Source: an uncultured Collinsella sp.
Lineage (GTDB): Bacteria; Actinomycetota; Coriobacteriia; Coriobacteriales; Coriobacteriaceae
Direction of reading: 5' to 3'
DNA length: 7,232 nucleotides
Assembly (NCBI GenBank): GCA_900555355.1
Contig: USKV01000071.1
Coordinates: 1-7,232 of the forward strand
Both the position numbers and the translations under genes were made by a program. Positions 1 through 7,232 of the stretch are shown piece after piece (within the stretch, counting starts at the first letter, position 1; the number at the start of each line of letters is the position of its first letter). Under the pieces are notes generated by a model that did not search any database, had not been told where the DNA came from, and worked only from the letters and a program-made list of their open reading frames with translations.

Positions 1-1051
1 ACCCATACCACTGGCGTCTCCATTCCTCAGCCAGATCGGCCCGCTGTGGAATACCCGCCAGCCTCATTTTCTCGACCAGCTTCCCCGGGTCTTTGAGTTC
101 GTTAAACGTAAACCGAAGCACCTTATGCCCGAGCATTGTCAGATGAGATTCCCGCTGACGCTCTGCCACGAATGGGTCGACCGACTCCCGACCCTCGCCG
201 TTCTGCAAGGTGTACTTCCCCTTTCCGTCGAGCTCGCCGATGACACACGTCCCGTCCTCGAGCCGCCAAAAATAGTCGACGCGAAACACCTGGCTCGGAT
301 CGAGCGGGTCGCGAAACTCCACCTGCAGCTCCGGAACCGGAAAGCCGTACGCAATAAAGAATGCTCGGAACCGAGACTCGCCGCCGTTTTCATACGACGC
401 AATCACCTGTGCCCTGCGATACCCTCGCCTGCCCTCGCAATCGGCGCGGAGGCACTCGCACAAATCCTCACGTGATACGCCTTTCGCCCGCAGTGCAGAA
501 TCGGCAATCGCAAGACCATACGAAAACGGTGCGCGCAGCAGACAGTCCTCCACCGTGCGCCAAAACGGCGTCACCCGCACGCCGTCAACTTGTTCAAGCG
601 CACCCGCCGCCTGCGGACGCAACAGCCGGCATCCCGCACTCAGCGGCACCGAGCAACCTGTCTTAACAAGAAATCGCGGCCCAAGCAGATCATTCGGCAC
701 CTCCAGACCCCACAAAAGTGCCGCGTCATAACCCCAAAACGCCCAATCGGGATGAAACTCTGCAAGCCCTTTGATGGTACGCAGCACTCGCTCCGCCGGC
801 GTCAGTACAACCCAATCATGTTGCAAGCAGAACAAATACGGCTCGGGTTCCGCAATATCATCGGTTCCCACATGACGCCGCAGCCACATGAGCTCGGCAT
901 TGTCATGCGTTGCGAGCAGCGTACCTTGCTCGATCGCCTCCGCGAGTCGCGCGAGCATCCTATTCCGCGCCAACGTGTTGCGAGTCGTATGCTTGTGCTT
1001 GAAAACGGTATTAGACACTTCCATCACCACCACATCGGACAAATGGACCAT
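1..1051 (-). CDS. AbiEi-like protein with C-terminal PD-(D/E)XK (DUF559/Vsr-like) domain, 3' end outside window
   Basis: An open minus-strand frame runs from ATG at 1051 through 350 codons to the left edge with no stop, so the C-terminus is missing. Residues about 28-200 resemble the AbiEi-type antitoxin/regulator proteins of actinobacteria: a helical start (LARNRMLARLAEAIEQG), a TPAERVLRTIKGLAEFHPDWAFWG-like block at 84-107 leading to ALLWGLEVP, and DGVRVTPFWRTVEDCLL at about 156-172. Residues about 222-335 look like a small PD-(D/E)XK nuclease fold: E225 in GGESRFRAF, D259 in FRVDYFW, E273-L-D-G-K277 with K279-Y280, then ERQRESHLTMLGHKVLRFTF at 297-316. The acidic and lysine residues expected for catalysis are present. 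GTG at 1057 is an alternative start with better spacing (5 bases) to the GGAGG at 1063-1067; ATG at 1024 has no ribosome binding site. Codon use is less GC-biased than in gltBD, suggesting accessory DNA. The role is unknown: a DNA-binding regulator, an antitoxin-like protein or a nuclease are all possible. No partner toxin is visible in the window. Confidence 0.8.
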   Translation of the reverse strand, partial: MVHLSDVVVMEVSNTVFKHKHTTRNTLARNRMLARLAEAIEQGTLLATHDNAELMWLRRHVGTDDIAEPEPYLFCLQHDWVVLTPAERVLRTIKGLAEFHPDWAFWGYDAALLWGLEVPNDLLGPRFLVKTGCSVPLSAGCRLLRPQAAGALEQVDGVRVTPFWRTVEDCLLRAPFSYGLAIADSALRAKGVSREDLCECLRADCEGRRGYRRAQVIASYENGGESRFRAFFIAYGFPVPELQVEFRDPLDPSQVFRVDYFWRLEDGTCVIGELDGKGKYTLQNGEGRESVDPFVAERQRESHLTMLGHKVLRFTFNELKDPGKLVEKMRLAGIPQRADLAEEWRRQWYG

Positions 1052-1062
1052 CGTCACCGTTG

Positions 1063-1067
1063 CCTCC
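1063..1067 (-). promoter_or_regulatory. Ribosome binding site (GGAGG) of the AbiEi/nuclease-like gene
   Basis: The minus strand reads GGAGG here, 11 bases before ATG at 1051 and 5 bases before an in-frame GTG at 1057. The spacing favours GTG, the codon type favours ATG, and the two differ by only two residues. No comparable site precedes the ATG at 1024. The first arm of the repeat array begins 10 bases further upstream. Confidence 0.55.
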
Positions 1068-1077
1068 ACCGACAAAC

Positions 1078-1134
1078 GTCTTGATCTGTAACAAGAAGAA
1101 CGATTTTTGGACTGTAGATGTTACAGATTGAGAC
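1078..1134. repeat. Palindromic repeat unit 1
   Basis: The arms 1078-1093 (GTCTTGATCTGTAACA) and 1119-1134 match at 14 of 16 positions when one is inverted, around a 25-base loop. This is the most diverged pair in the core dinucleotide. It lies nearest the nuclease-like gene and would fall in or beside its leader. No T-run follows on the minus strand, so it is not a standard intrinsic terminator. Confidence 0.75.
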
Positions 1135-1158
1135 ATTCCCCCCAGCCAGGTGCCAAAC

Positions 1159-1215
1159 GTCTCGATCTGTAACAGTAAGACGTTCTCCAGGCCCCTAAAC
1201 GTTACAGATTTAGAC
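1159..1215. repeat. Palindromic repeat unit 2
   Basis: The arms 1159-1174 (GTCTCGATCTGTAACA) and 1200-1215 (inverted, GTCTAAATCTGTAACG) differ at three positions and enclose a 25-base loop. The loop end (CCCCTAAA) resembles the loop end of unit 3 (TCCCCAAA), so the loops as well as the arms appear to share ancestry. Confidence 0.75.
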
Positions 1216-1238
1216 AAACCAGCGGCACCCAAGCATTC

Positions 1239-1294
1239 GTCTCGATCTGTAACAGATAGACTGGTTTTTGTCCCCAAACGTTACAGATCGAGAC
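1239..1294. repeat. Palindromic repeat unit 3
   Basis: The arms 1239-1254 and 1279-1294 pair perfectly over 15 of 16 bases around a 24-base loop, making this the best-preserved unit. It begins 40 bases after the stop codon of the 235-residue protein gene, reading on the minus strand. The sequence after the stem in that direction is GAATGCTTGG, with no T-tract, so intrinsic termination is not supported. Confidence 0.75.
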
Positions 1295-1334
1295 AAAAGG
1301 GCAGAAGGCAAGGCAGGCGACAACCGCCCATCCT

Positions 1335-2042
1335 CTACCCCCATTCCTGTTCGTAGATGTTGAGGGACTTTACGTACCGCCCCTGGGCGCCCATGATGTC
1401 GCGGACCAGACGCAAGAAGAAGCTGATGCACGAGGTGTCGAAACCGTCCTCTAGGTCCTCGGGATGCACCGCACCCGGCCCGTCGACCGCCGTGTCGCTC
1501 AGGCGCGCGATGTCATACAGGTAGAGCTGCCCCGCCGTCAGCCAGACATCGTCGACGCACGCGAGTCGCACCGCAATCGCGCCATCGTTCCAGTGCTCCT
1601 TTTGCACGATATGTGGGTCGTAGACGTCAAAGCGACGGTCGGTGCGCGTGTCCTTCAGCACGACCATGCCAGTCGCGGGATCCTTGTCCAAAATGCCAAA
1701 GCGCGAGAAATACTGCGTGTCGCGCACCTGCTTAAGTCGCCCGAGCGAAACAGGAGAAATTGACGCTGGCGGCTCGTCCACAAACAGCTCCAACAGCGTC
1801 TTGCCGCGGTAATAGGGGCGCTCAAACAACAGCCAATCGGTAAACGCCATGTTGTAGGCCATGATTTCGTTTTGCGAAGGCTCGGTGCAATAGCTGAGCC
1901 ACGGGTCGACAATGACCTCGAACTGTTCGCGCGCCGGCTCCAGGAATTGAAACTTCCGCAGCATCCAAAAGTGAGCCATGTCGGCAATATCGTTGCCGAC
2001 GGCCTCGGCCAAACGCGCTCGATTACAAGCCTGGTCAGTCAT
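1335..2042 (-). CDS. Conserved-type hypothetical protein, 235 aa, related to the region preceding SEC-C motifs
   Basis: ATG at 2042 is preceded by a strong AGGAGG with 5-base spacing, and the frame ends in TAG at 1335-1337. There is no signal peptide or membrane segment, so it is probably cytoplasmic. Residues 60-88 (start EIMAYNMAFTDWLLFE, then YRGKTLLELFV) and 104-176 (VRDTQYFSRFGILD, then VVLKDTRTDRRFDVYDP, then AIAVRLACVDDVWLTAGQLYLYD) follow a layout I recognise from bacterial proteins that end in a SEC-C zinc-binding motif: an F-x-x-W-hydrophobic-F helix, a G-K-T-x-x-E turn, then a beta-rich module with a D-x-x-T-x-x-x-F-x-V strand pair. The SEC-C cysteine motif itself is absent; the C-terminus is helical (about 203-230) and acidic before that. 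Function is unknown. It appears to be a single-gene transcript: 353 bases separate it from gltD and the repeat array separates it from the next gene. The family link is inference. Confidence 0.8.
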   Translation of the reverse strand: MTDQACNRARLAEAVGNDIADMAHFWMLRKFQFLEPAREQFEVIVDPWLSYCTEPSQNEIMAYNMAFTDWLLFERPYYRGKTLLELFVDEPPASISPVSLGRLKQVRDTQYFSRFGILDKDPATGMVVLKDTRTDRRFDVYDPHIVQKEHWNDGAIAVRLACVDDVWLTAGQLYLYDIARLSDTAVDGPGAVHPEDLEDGFDTSCISFFLRLVRDIMGAQGRYVKSLNIYEQEWG

Positions 2043-2047
2043 GGCAT

Positions 2048-2053
2048 CCTCCT
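2048..2053 (-). promoter_or_regulatory. Ribosome binding site (AGGAGG) of the 235-aa protein gene
   Basis: The minus strand reads AGGAGG, ending 5 bases before the ATG at 2042. It fixes this start codon. Its upstream two bases fall inside one arm of an inverted repeat (2052-2077), so folding of the leader could affect access. Confidence 0.7.
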
Positions 2054-2077
2054 CAAATCGACGGGCCTCGATTTGAG
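2052..2077. promoter_or_regulatory. Perfect 10-base inverted repeat overlapping the ribosome binding site: operator or leader hairpin
   Basis: CTCAAATCGA (2052-2061) and TCGATTTGAG (2068-2077) are exact inverted copies around the six bases CGGGCC. The repeat touches the AGGAGG of the 235-aa protein gene and lies just downstream of a possible -10 element. As DNA this is a normal place for a repressor operator; as RNA it would form a stable stem directly beside the ribosome binding site. Which one applies cannot be told from sequence. No T-run follows, so it is not a terminator. Confidence 0.5.
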
Positions 2078-2107
2078 CTTACAAGGAGGGTGGGCAGCCA
2101 CTGTCAG
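2078..2107 (-). promoter_or_regulatory. Possible sigma-70-type promoter for the 235-aa protein gene
   Basis: On the minus strand CTGACA (2107-2102) matches five of six bases of TTGACA, and 18 bases later TGTAAG (2083-2078) matches four of six of TATAAT. Transcription would start within the inverted repeat at 2052-2077. The match is modest and could be chance. Confidence 0.22.
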
Positions 2108-2331
2108 CACGGACAAAATAGGCCTCCGGCTGCAAACCAACTGCTGACCAAACACTTGACGGGATGCTTGACCGAAAATGCGCACTGCAACAAAACCGCA
2201 GGTAAACATAGACGGCACACCCGCCCTTTTGAGCCAGATACCCGCAGCCACCACAGAAACAACAGGTGACCACAGCCCAAGAAGTCGGCAAATGAGCACC
2301 CACACGTCGGCAAACGAGCAAATCGCTCGCA
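2085..2331. other. Intergenic stretch without a convincing gene
   Basis: This is the middle of the 353-base gap between gltD and the 235-aa protein gene. It is T/G-rich on the minus strand. A 110-codon minus-strand frame (2371 to 2039) crosses it, but it has no ribosome binding site and unbiased third positions. A small stem CGAGC-AAATC-GCTCG lies at 2315-2329; on the minus strand it is followed by TTTG only. Nothing else is recognised. Confidence 0.5.
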
Positions 2332-2384
2332 AAGAGTGTCCCCAACGACTAGACAAAAAATGACTAGTCATTGGGGACGTTCTT
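2332..2384. repeat. Imperfect 21-base inverted repeat after gltD, possible weak terminator or mobile palindrome
   Basis: The arms 2332-2352 and 2364-2384 match at 18 of 21 positions when inverted; the core GTCCCCAA-GACTAG is strongly kept. The loop is 11 bases and includes six A's (six T's on the minus strand). The right part also contains a separate perfect 14-base palindrome, AATGACTAGTCATT (2359-2372), followed on the minus strand by further T's. The element starts 11 bases after the gltD stop, so it may end the gltBD transcript, but the long stem lacks a T-tail and the short stem is AT-rich. A dispersed REP-type element is the alternative. Confidence 0.5.
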
Positions 2385-2395
2385 AAATGACCACC

Positions 2396-3877
<1,482 letters not shown>

Positions 3878-3882
3878 GGCAC

Positions 3883-6800
3883 TTACGCCTCCTTCTTGGT
3901 CGAAGCAACAGAGCTGGCAGCCACGGACGCAGCGTCCGCGGCACCGCCAGCGACATCAAAGCGAGCGACATCCGCGGCACTCGCGCGACCGGTCACAATG
4001 TCAAACGCCAACTCCTCTGCCTGCGCATGCGTCTTACCGGCAGCCTCGCCCGCGGCGACGATCGCCAGCACGCGCTCGTACTCGGTCGGAATGACCTTCA
4101 CAAAGTGCTTGCTCATCGTCTCAAAGCTGTAGAGTAGCTTAATGCCGCGCGGGCTCTGCGTCGCGTCCACGTGCTCCTGGATGAGCTCGCGAATCTGCGC
4201 CAGCTCGCCGGCAGTCGGGGCCTTGAGCTCAACGCTCTCGTGGTTCACACGGGCATCGAGCGTGCCGTACTGGTCAAAGACATAGGCCACGCCACCCGTC
4301 ATACCGGCAGCGAAGTTCTGCCCGACCTCGCCCAGGATGAGCGCCAGACCGCCCGTCATGTACTCGCAGCCATGGTTGCCGCAGCCCTCGACCACCACGG
4401 TGGCACCGGAGTTGCGTACGGCAAAACGCTGGCCGGCAAGACCGTTAATGAAGCCGCGGCCACTCGTGGCGCCAAAGAACGCAACATTGCCCACGATGAT
4501 GTTCTCGTCGAACTTGTAGGTCGCATGCGGGTTGGGGCGCACCGACACCTCGCCGCCCGAAAGGCCCTTGCCAAAGTAGTCGTTGGCGTCGCCGCACACG
4601 TTGAGCGTAATGCCGCGCGGCAGGAAGGCGCCAAAGCTCTGACCGGCCGATCCATCGCAATCGATGGTGATGGAGCCGGCGGGCAGGCCCTCGGGATGCG
4701 CCTTGGTCACCGCGTTGCCCAGAATGGTGCCCACGCAACGGTTGACGTTGGCGATATCAGCGCGGAAGCGAATCGGACGCAAGTGGGCACGGGCATCGGC
4801 CGTATAGGGCACGAACAGCGTGGAGTCGAGCGTCTTGTCGAGCTCGCTGTCCGCGGCCATCTGCGGCAGGAAGTGACGACCGTCGGCGCCCGGAATATGA
4901 GCACCGAACTCGCAGGCCGCGCTCGCCAGAACGGGCGACAGATCGAGCAGGTTTGCTTTTCGGTTGCCCGGGACCTCGATCTGGCGCAAGCACTCGGGAT
5001 GGCCGACCATCTCGTCGACGGTGCGGAAGCCCAGGCTCGCCATGACCTCGCGCAACTGCTCGGCAACAAAGAGCATAAAGTGCTCGACGTGCTCGGGCTT
5101 GCCGCGGAAGCCGCGACGCAGGCGGCAGTTTTGCGTGGCGATACCGGCCGGGCAGGTATCCTGCTGGCAGTCGCGCTGCATGAGGCAGCCCATGGAGATG
5201 AGCGGCATGGTCGCAAAGCCAAACTCCTCGGCACCCAGCAGGCAGGCGACGGCAACATCGGTGCCGTCCATGAGCTTGCCGTCGGCCTCGAGCACCACGC
5301 GCGAGCGCAGGCCGTTTTGCAGCAGCGTCTGCTGGGCCTCGGCAAGGCCAAGCTCCAGCGGCAGGCCGGCGTGCCAAATGGAATCGCGCGCCGCGGCACC
5401 TGAGCCGCCATTGTGGCCGCTGATCAAGATCTTGTCGGCAGCGCCCTTGGCCACACCGGTGGCGATGGTGCCGACGCCGGCCTCGCTGACCAGCTTGACC
5501 GACACGCGCGCACCGGGGTTGGCGTTCTTAAGATCGAAGATCAGCTCCGCCAGGTCCTCGATGGAGTAGATGTCGTGGTGCGGCGGAGGCGAGATCAGGC
5601 CGATGCCGGGCGTGGACTGACGGACCTCGGCGATCCAGGGGTAGACCTTCTTGCCGGGCAGGTGGCCACCCTCGCCGGGCTTGGCGCCCTGGGCCATCTT
5701 GATCTGAATCTCGAAGGCGCTGCACAGGTAGCGGCTCGTCACGCCAAAGCGCGCGCTTGCTACCTGCTTGATCGCGGAGTTCTTGGAATCGCCGTTGGCC
5801 AGCGGCGTCTCGCGACGCGGATCCTCACCGCCCTCGCCGGAGTTGGAACGGCCGTGCAGGCGGTTCATGGCGATGGCCATGCACTCGTGTGCCTCTTTGC
5901 TGATGGAGCCGTACGACATGGCACCGGTGTTAAAGCGGCGGACGATGCTGAGCGCGGGCTCGACCTCGTCGAGTGCCACCGGAGTGCGGCCGCTGGCATC
6001 AAAGTCGAGCAAGTCGCGCAGGCGCACGGCACGACCGGTGCGGTGCAGGCGGGCGCTGTACTCCTTAAAGGTGTCGTAGCTGCCCTCACGGCAGGCGGTC
6101 TGCAACAGGTAGACAGTCTGCGGATCGATGAGGTGATCCTCGCCGCCGAGCGGGCGCCACTTGGTCAGACCCAGCGTGGGCAGCTGATCGGGAGCCGGGC
6201 TCTTAAGGATAGCGAGCGCGGCGTCGTAGCGCTCATTTTGCTCACGCTCAACGTCCTCGACACCCATGCCGCCCACACGGCTCACCGTGCCGGCGAAGTA
6301 CGCGTTGACGAACTCCGGCGTAAAGCCCACGGCCTCGAAGATCTGCGCCGAATGGTAGCTCTGCACCGTGGAGATGCCCATCTTGGACATGATGGAGACG
6401 ATGCCGGCGGTCGCAGCCTTGTTGTAGTTGGCGATGCCCTGCTCGGCCGTCACGTCCAGGTCGCCGCGCGCCGCCAGATCGCGGATGCACACATGTGCGT
6501 TGTACGGATAGATGCCGCTCGCGGAGTAGCCCACCAGTGCCGCAAAGTCGTGCGGGGACACGGCGTCGCCGCACTCCACCACGATGTCGGCAAAGGTGCG
6601 CACGCCGGCGCGGATCAGGTGGTTGTGCACGCAGCCCACGGCGAGCAGCGACGGCACGGGCACCTCGCCCGCAGCGGCACGATCGCTCAACACCACGATG
6701 TTCACGCCGTCGCGGACCGCAGCCTCAACGTCCTCTGCAAGCTGCTTGAGCGCGGCCTGCAGCGCGCCCTCGCCGGCATCGCGGCGGTACACGGCACGGA

Positions 6801-7232
6801 AACGGCGGGTCTTAAAGCCCACGCGGTCGATGGCGCAGATACGCTCGAACTCCTCCTCGTTGAGCAACGGGCGCTCCAGGCGCACCAGCTGGCAGGCCGT
6901 ACGGGAGTCCTCGAGCAGGTTGCCGTGGTTGCCCAGGTAGAGCGTGGTCGAGGTGACCATATGCTCGCGAAGGGCGTCGATGGGCGGGTTCGTGACCTGA
7001 GCGAACAGCTGATAGAAGTAGTCAAAGAACGAGCGCGTCTTCTTGGACAGGCAGGCCAGCGGCGCATCGATGCCCATCGAGGCGAGCGGGGCCTTGCCCT
7101 GCTGGGCCATGGGACGCACGACCTCGTCAACATCATCCCAGTGATACCCGAGCTTGGCCATGCGCACGGCGGCGGGCACCTCGGTATCCTCGGCGGGCGT
7201 GGGCGCGACGGGCTTGTCGAGCGCGTCGACGG
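3883..7232 (-). CDS. gltB: Glutamate synthase (NADPH) large subunit, 5' end outside window
   Basis: The frame is open from the right edge (first full codon 7230-7228) to TAA at 3883-3885, giving 1115 residues. Full bacterial GltB has about 1500, so the missing part is the N-terminal glutaminase (Ntn amidotransferase) domain. The visible protein contains the central domain (1 to about 400; PLASMGIDAPLACLS at 48-62, QLFAQVTNPPID at 74-85), the FMN-binding synthase barrel (about 430-800; RRFNTGAMSYGS at 431-442, PGEGGHLPGKKV at 518-529, PPPHHDIYSIEDLA at 548-561), the 3Fe-4S cysteines C682-x5-C688-x4-C693 in GCLMQRDCQQDTCPAGIATQ, and the GXGXG beta-helix (about 840-1000). It converts 2-oxoglutarate and ammonia, channelled from glutamine, to glutamate using electrons from GltD. 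The loop SGHNGGSG at 604-611 differs from the common SG-x-DGGTG. An Ala/Ser-rich tail follows about residue 1080. The GTG at 7179 is not a start because homology continues upstream. The promoter lies outside the window. Confidence 0.97.
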   Translation of the reverse strand, partial: VDALDKPVAPTPAEDTEVPAAVRMAKLGYHWDDVDEVVRPMAQQGKAPLASMGIDAPLACLSKKTRSFFDYFYQLFAQVTNPPIDALREHMVTSTTLYLGNHGNLLEDSRTACQLVRLERPLLNEEEFERICAIDRVGFKTRRFRAVYRRDAGEGALQAALKQLAEDVEAAVRDGVNIVVLSDRAAAGEVPVPSLLAVGCVHNHLIRAGVRTFADIVVECGDAVSPHDFAALVGYSASGIYPYNAHVCIRDLAARGDLDVTAEQGIANYNKAATAGIVSIMSKMGISTVQSYHSAQIFEAVGFTPEFVNAYFAGTVSRVGGMGVEDVEREQNERYDAALAILKSPAPDQLPTLGLTKWRPLGGEDHLIDPQTVYLLQTACREGSYDTFKEYSARLHRTGRAVRLRDLLDFDASGRTPVALDEVEPALSIVRRFNTGAMSYGSISKEAHECMAIAMNRLHGRSNSGEGGEDPRRETPLANGDSKNSAIKQVASARFGVTSRYLCSAFEIQIKMAQGAKPGEGGHLPGKKVYPWIAEVRQSTPGIGLISPPPHHDIYSIEDLAELIFDLKNANPGARVSVKLVSEAGVGTIATGVAKGAADKILISGHNGGSGAAARDSIWHAGLPLELGLAEAQQTLLQNGLRSRVVLEADGKLMDGTDVAVACLLGAEEFGFATMPLISMGCLMQRDCQQDTCPAGIATQNCRLRRGFRGKPEHVEHFMLFVAEQLREVMASLGFRTVDEMVGHPECLRQIEVPGNRKANLLDLSPVLASAACEFGAHIPGADGRHFLPQMAADSELDKTLDSTLFVPYTADARAHLRPIRFRADIANVNRCVGTILGNAVTKAHPEGLPAGSITIDCDGSAGQSFGAFLPRGITLNVCGDANDYFGKGLSGGEVSVRPNPHATYKFDENIIVGNVAFFGATSGRGFINGLAGQRFAVRNSGATVVVEGCGNHGCEYMTGGLALILGEVGQNFAAGMTGGVAYVFDQYGTLDARVNHESVELKAPTAGELAQIRELIQEHVDATQSPRGIKLLYSFETMSKHFVKVIPTEYERVLAIVAAGEAAGKTHAQAEELAFDIVTGRASAADVARFDVAGGAADAASVAASSVASTKKEA
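3888..3894 (-). promoter_or_regulatory. Ribosome binding site of gltD within the end of gltB
   Basis: The minus strand reads AAGGAGG inside the Lys-Glu-Ala codons that end gltB, then ten bases including the gltB stop TAA before the gltD ATG. A ribosome finishing gltB would stand over this site, which fits translational coupling and equal amounts of the two subunits. Confidence 0.75.

Larger units (their letters stand above)
1078..1294. repeat. Array of six alternately inverted 16-base repeats (three palindromic units)
   Basis: Copies of GTCTCGATCTGTAACA lie at 1078-1093, 1159-1174 and 1239-1254. Inverted copies (TGTTACAGATCGAGAC type) lie at 1119-1134, 1200-1215 and 1279-1294. Bases GTCT and ATCTGTAAC are identical in all six; variation is limited to the two bases between them and the last base. 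Repeat starts are 41, 40, 41, 39 and 40 bases apart, and orientation alternates strictly. The inner loops are 25, 25 and 24 bases; the outer spacers are 24 and 23 bases. The array fills most of the 283-base gap between two minus-strand genes. The layout resembles clustered REP doublets (REPINs), or a row of operator sites on nearly one face of the helix, more than CRISPR. No transposase is visible in the window. My impression that similar sequences are dispersed in Coriobacteriia is unverified recall. Confidence 0.85.

Noticed and set aside
590..1084. A 164-codon plus-strand frame with a His-rich end
   Set aside because: It is antisense to the nuclease-like gene, whose minus-strand frame has recognisable motifs; the His run is the complement of GTG/ATG codons.
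1078..1294. CRISPR array
   Set aside because: The repeats are only 16 bases, alternate in orientation and have loops that resemble each other; no cas gene is in the window.
1239..1294. Rho-independent terminator for the 235-aa protein gene
   Set aside because: The stem is good, but the loop is 24 bases and no T-run follows on the minus strand.
1011..1431. Short open frames on either strand across the repeats (1011-1277, 1150-1356, 1210-1431)
   Set aside because: Their translations merely repeat the palindromic units, giving recurring SVT and LLQIE-like strings, and none has a ribosome binding site that stands out.
2039..2371. A 110-codon minus-strand frame whose TGA overlaps the ATG of the 235-aa protein gene
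   Set aside because: The ATGA overlap is suggestive, but there is no ribosome binding site, the start lies inside a palindrome, the end translates an inverted repeat, and third codon positions show no GC bias. A small hydrophobic protein cannot be fully excluded.
4171..5403. A 410-codon plus-strand open frame
   Set aside because: It is exactly antisense to the FMN-domain and C-terminal part of gltB. Long antisense frames are expected opposite GC-rich genes, and the translation, rich in Ala, His and Arg, shows no recognisable domain.
7177..7179. GTG as the start codon of gltB
   Set aside because: The frame stays open to the window edge, and the remaining protein begins in the middle of GltB, so this is an internal valine.

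Overview
The window is high-GC bacterial DNA with every supported gene on the minus strand, so it reads from right to left. The style of GltB/GltD, the nuclease-like gene at the left end and the short palindromic repeats between genes suggest an actinobacterial gut anaerobe of the class Coriobacteriia, most likely Collinsella or a close relative. That assignment rests on recognition, not on a search.

Right half (7232 to 2396): the gltB-gltD pair encodes the two subunits of NADPH-dependent glutamate synthase (GOGAT). GltB lacks its N-terminal glutaminase domain here only because the window ends inside the gene. GltD is complete. Only 5 bases separate the two genes, and the gltD ribosome binding site lies in the last codons of gltB, so they are almost certainly co-transcribed and translated in balance. 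Together they make two glutamates from glutamine and 2-oxoglutarate, the second half of the GS-GOGAT ammonia assimilation route.

Middle (2395 to 1335): a 353-base gap holds an imperfect 21-base inverted repeat just after gltD and a perfect 10-base inverted repeat touching the ribosome binding site of the next gene. That gene encodes a 235-residue cytoplasmic protein of unknown function whose core resembles the region preceding the SEC-C motif in some SEC-C proteins.

Left (1334 to 1): a 283-base gap contains the most unusual structure of the window: six copies of a 16-base sequence in strictly alternating orientation at a 39-41 base step, forming three palindromic units of 56-57 bases. It ends about 10 bases before the ribosome binding site of a gene that runs off the left edge. 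This gene encodes at least 350 residues: an AbiEi-antitoxin-like N-terminal part followed by a C-terminal PD-(D/E)XK (DUF559/Vsr-like) nuclease-type domain.

The gltBD operon is ordinary metabolism. The accessory interest lies in the alternating repeat array, the nuclease-like protein beside it, and the two palindromes in the middle gap.
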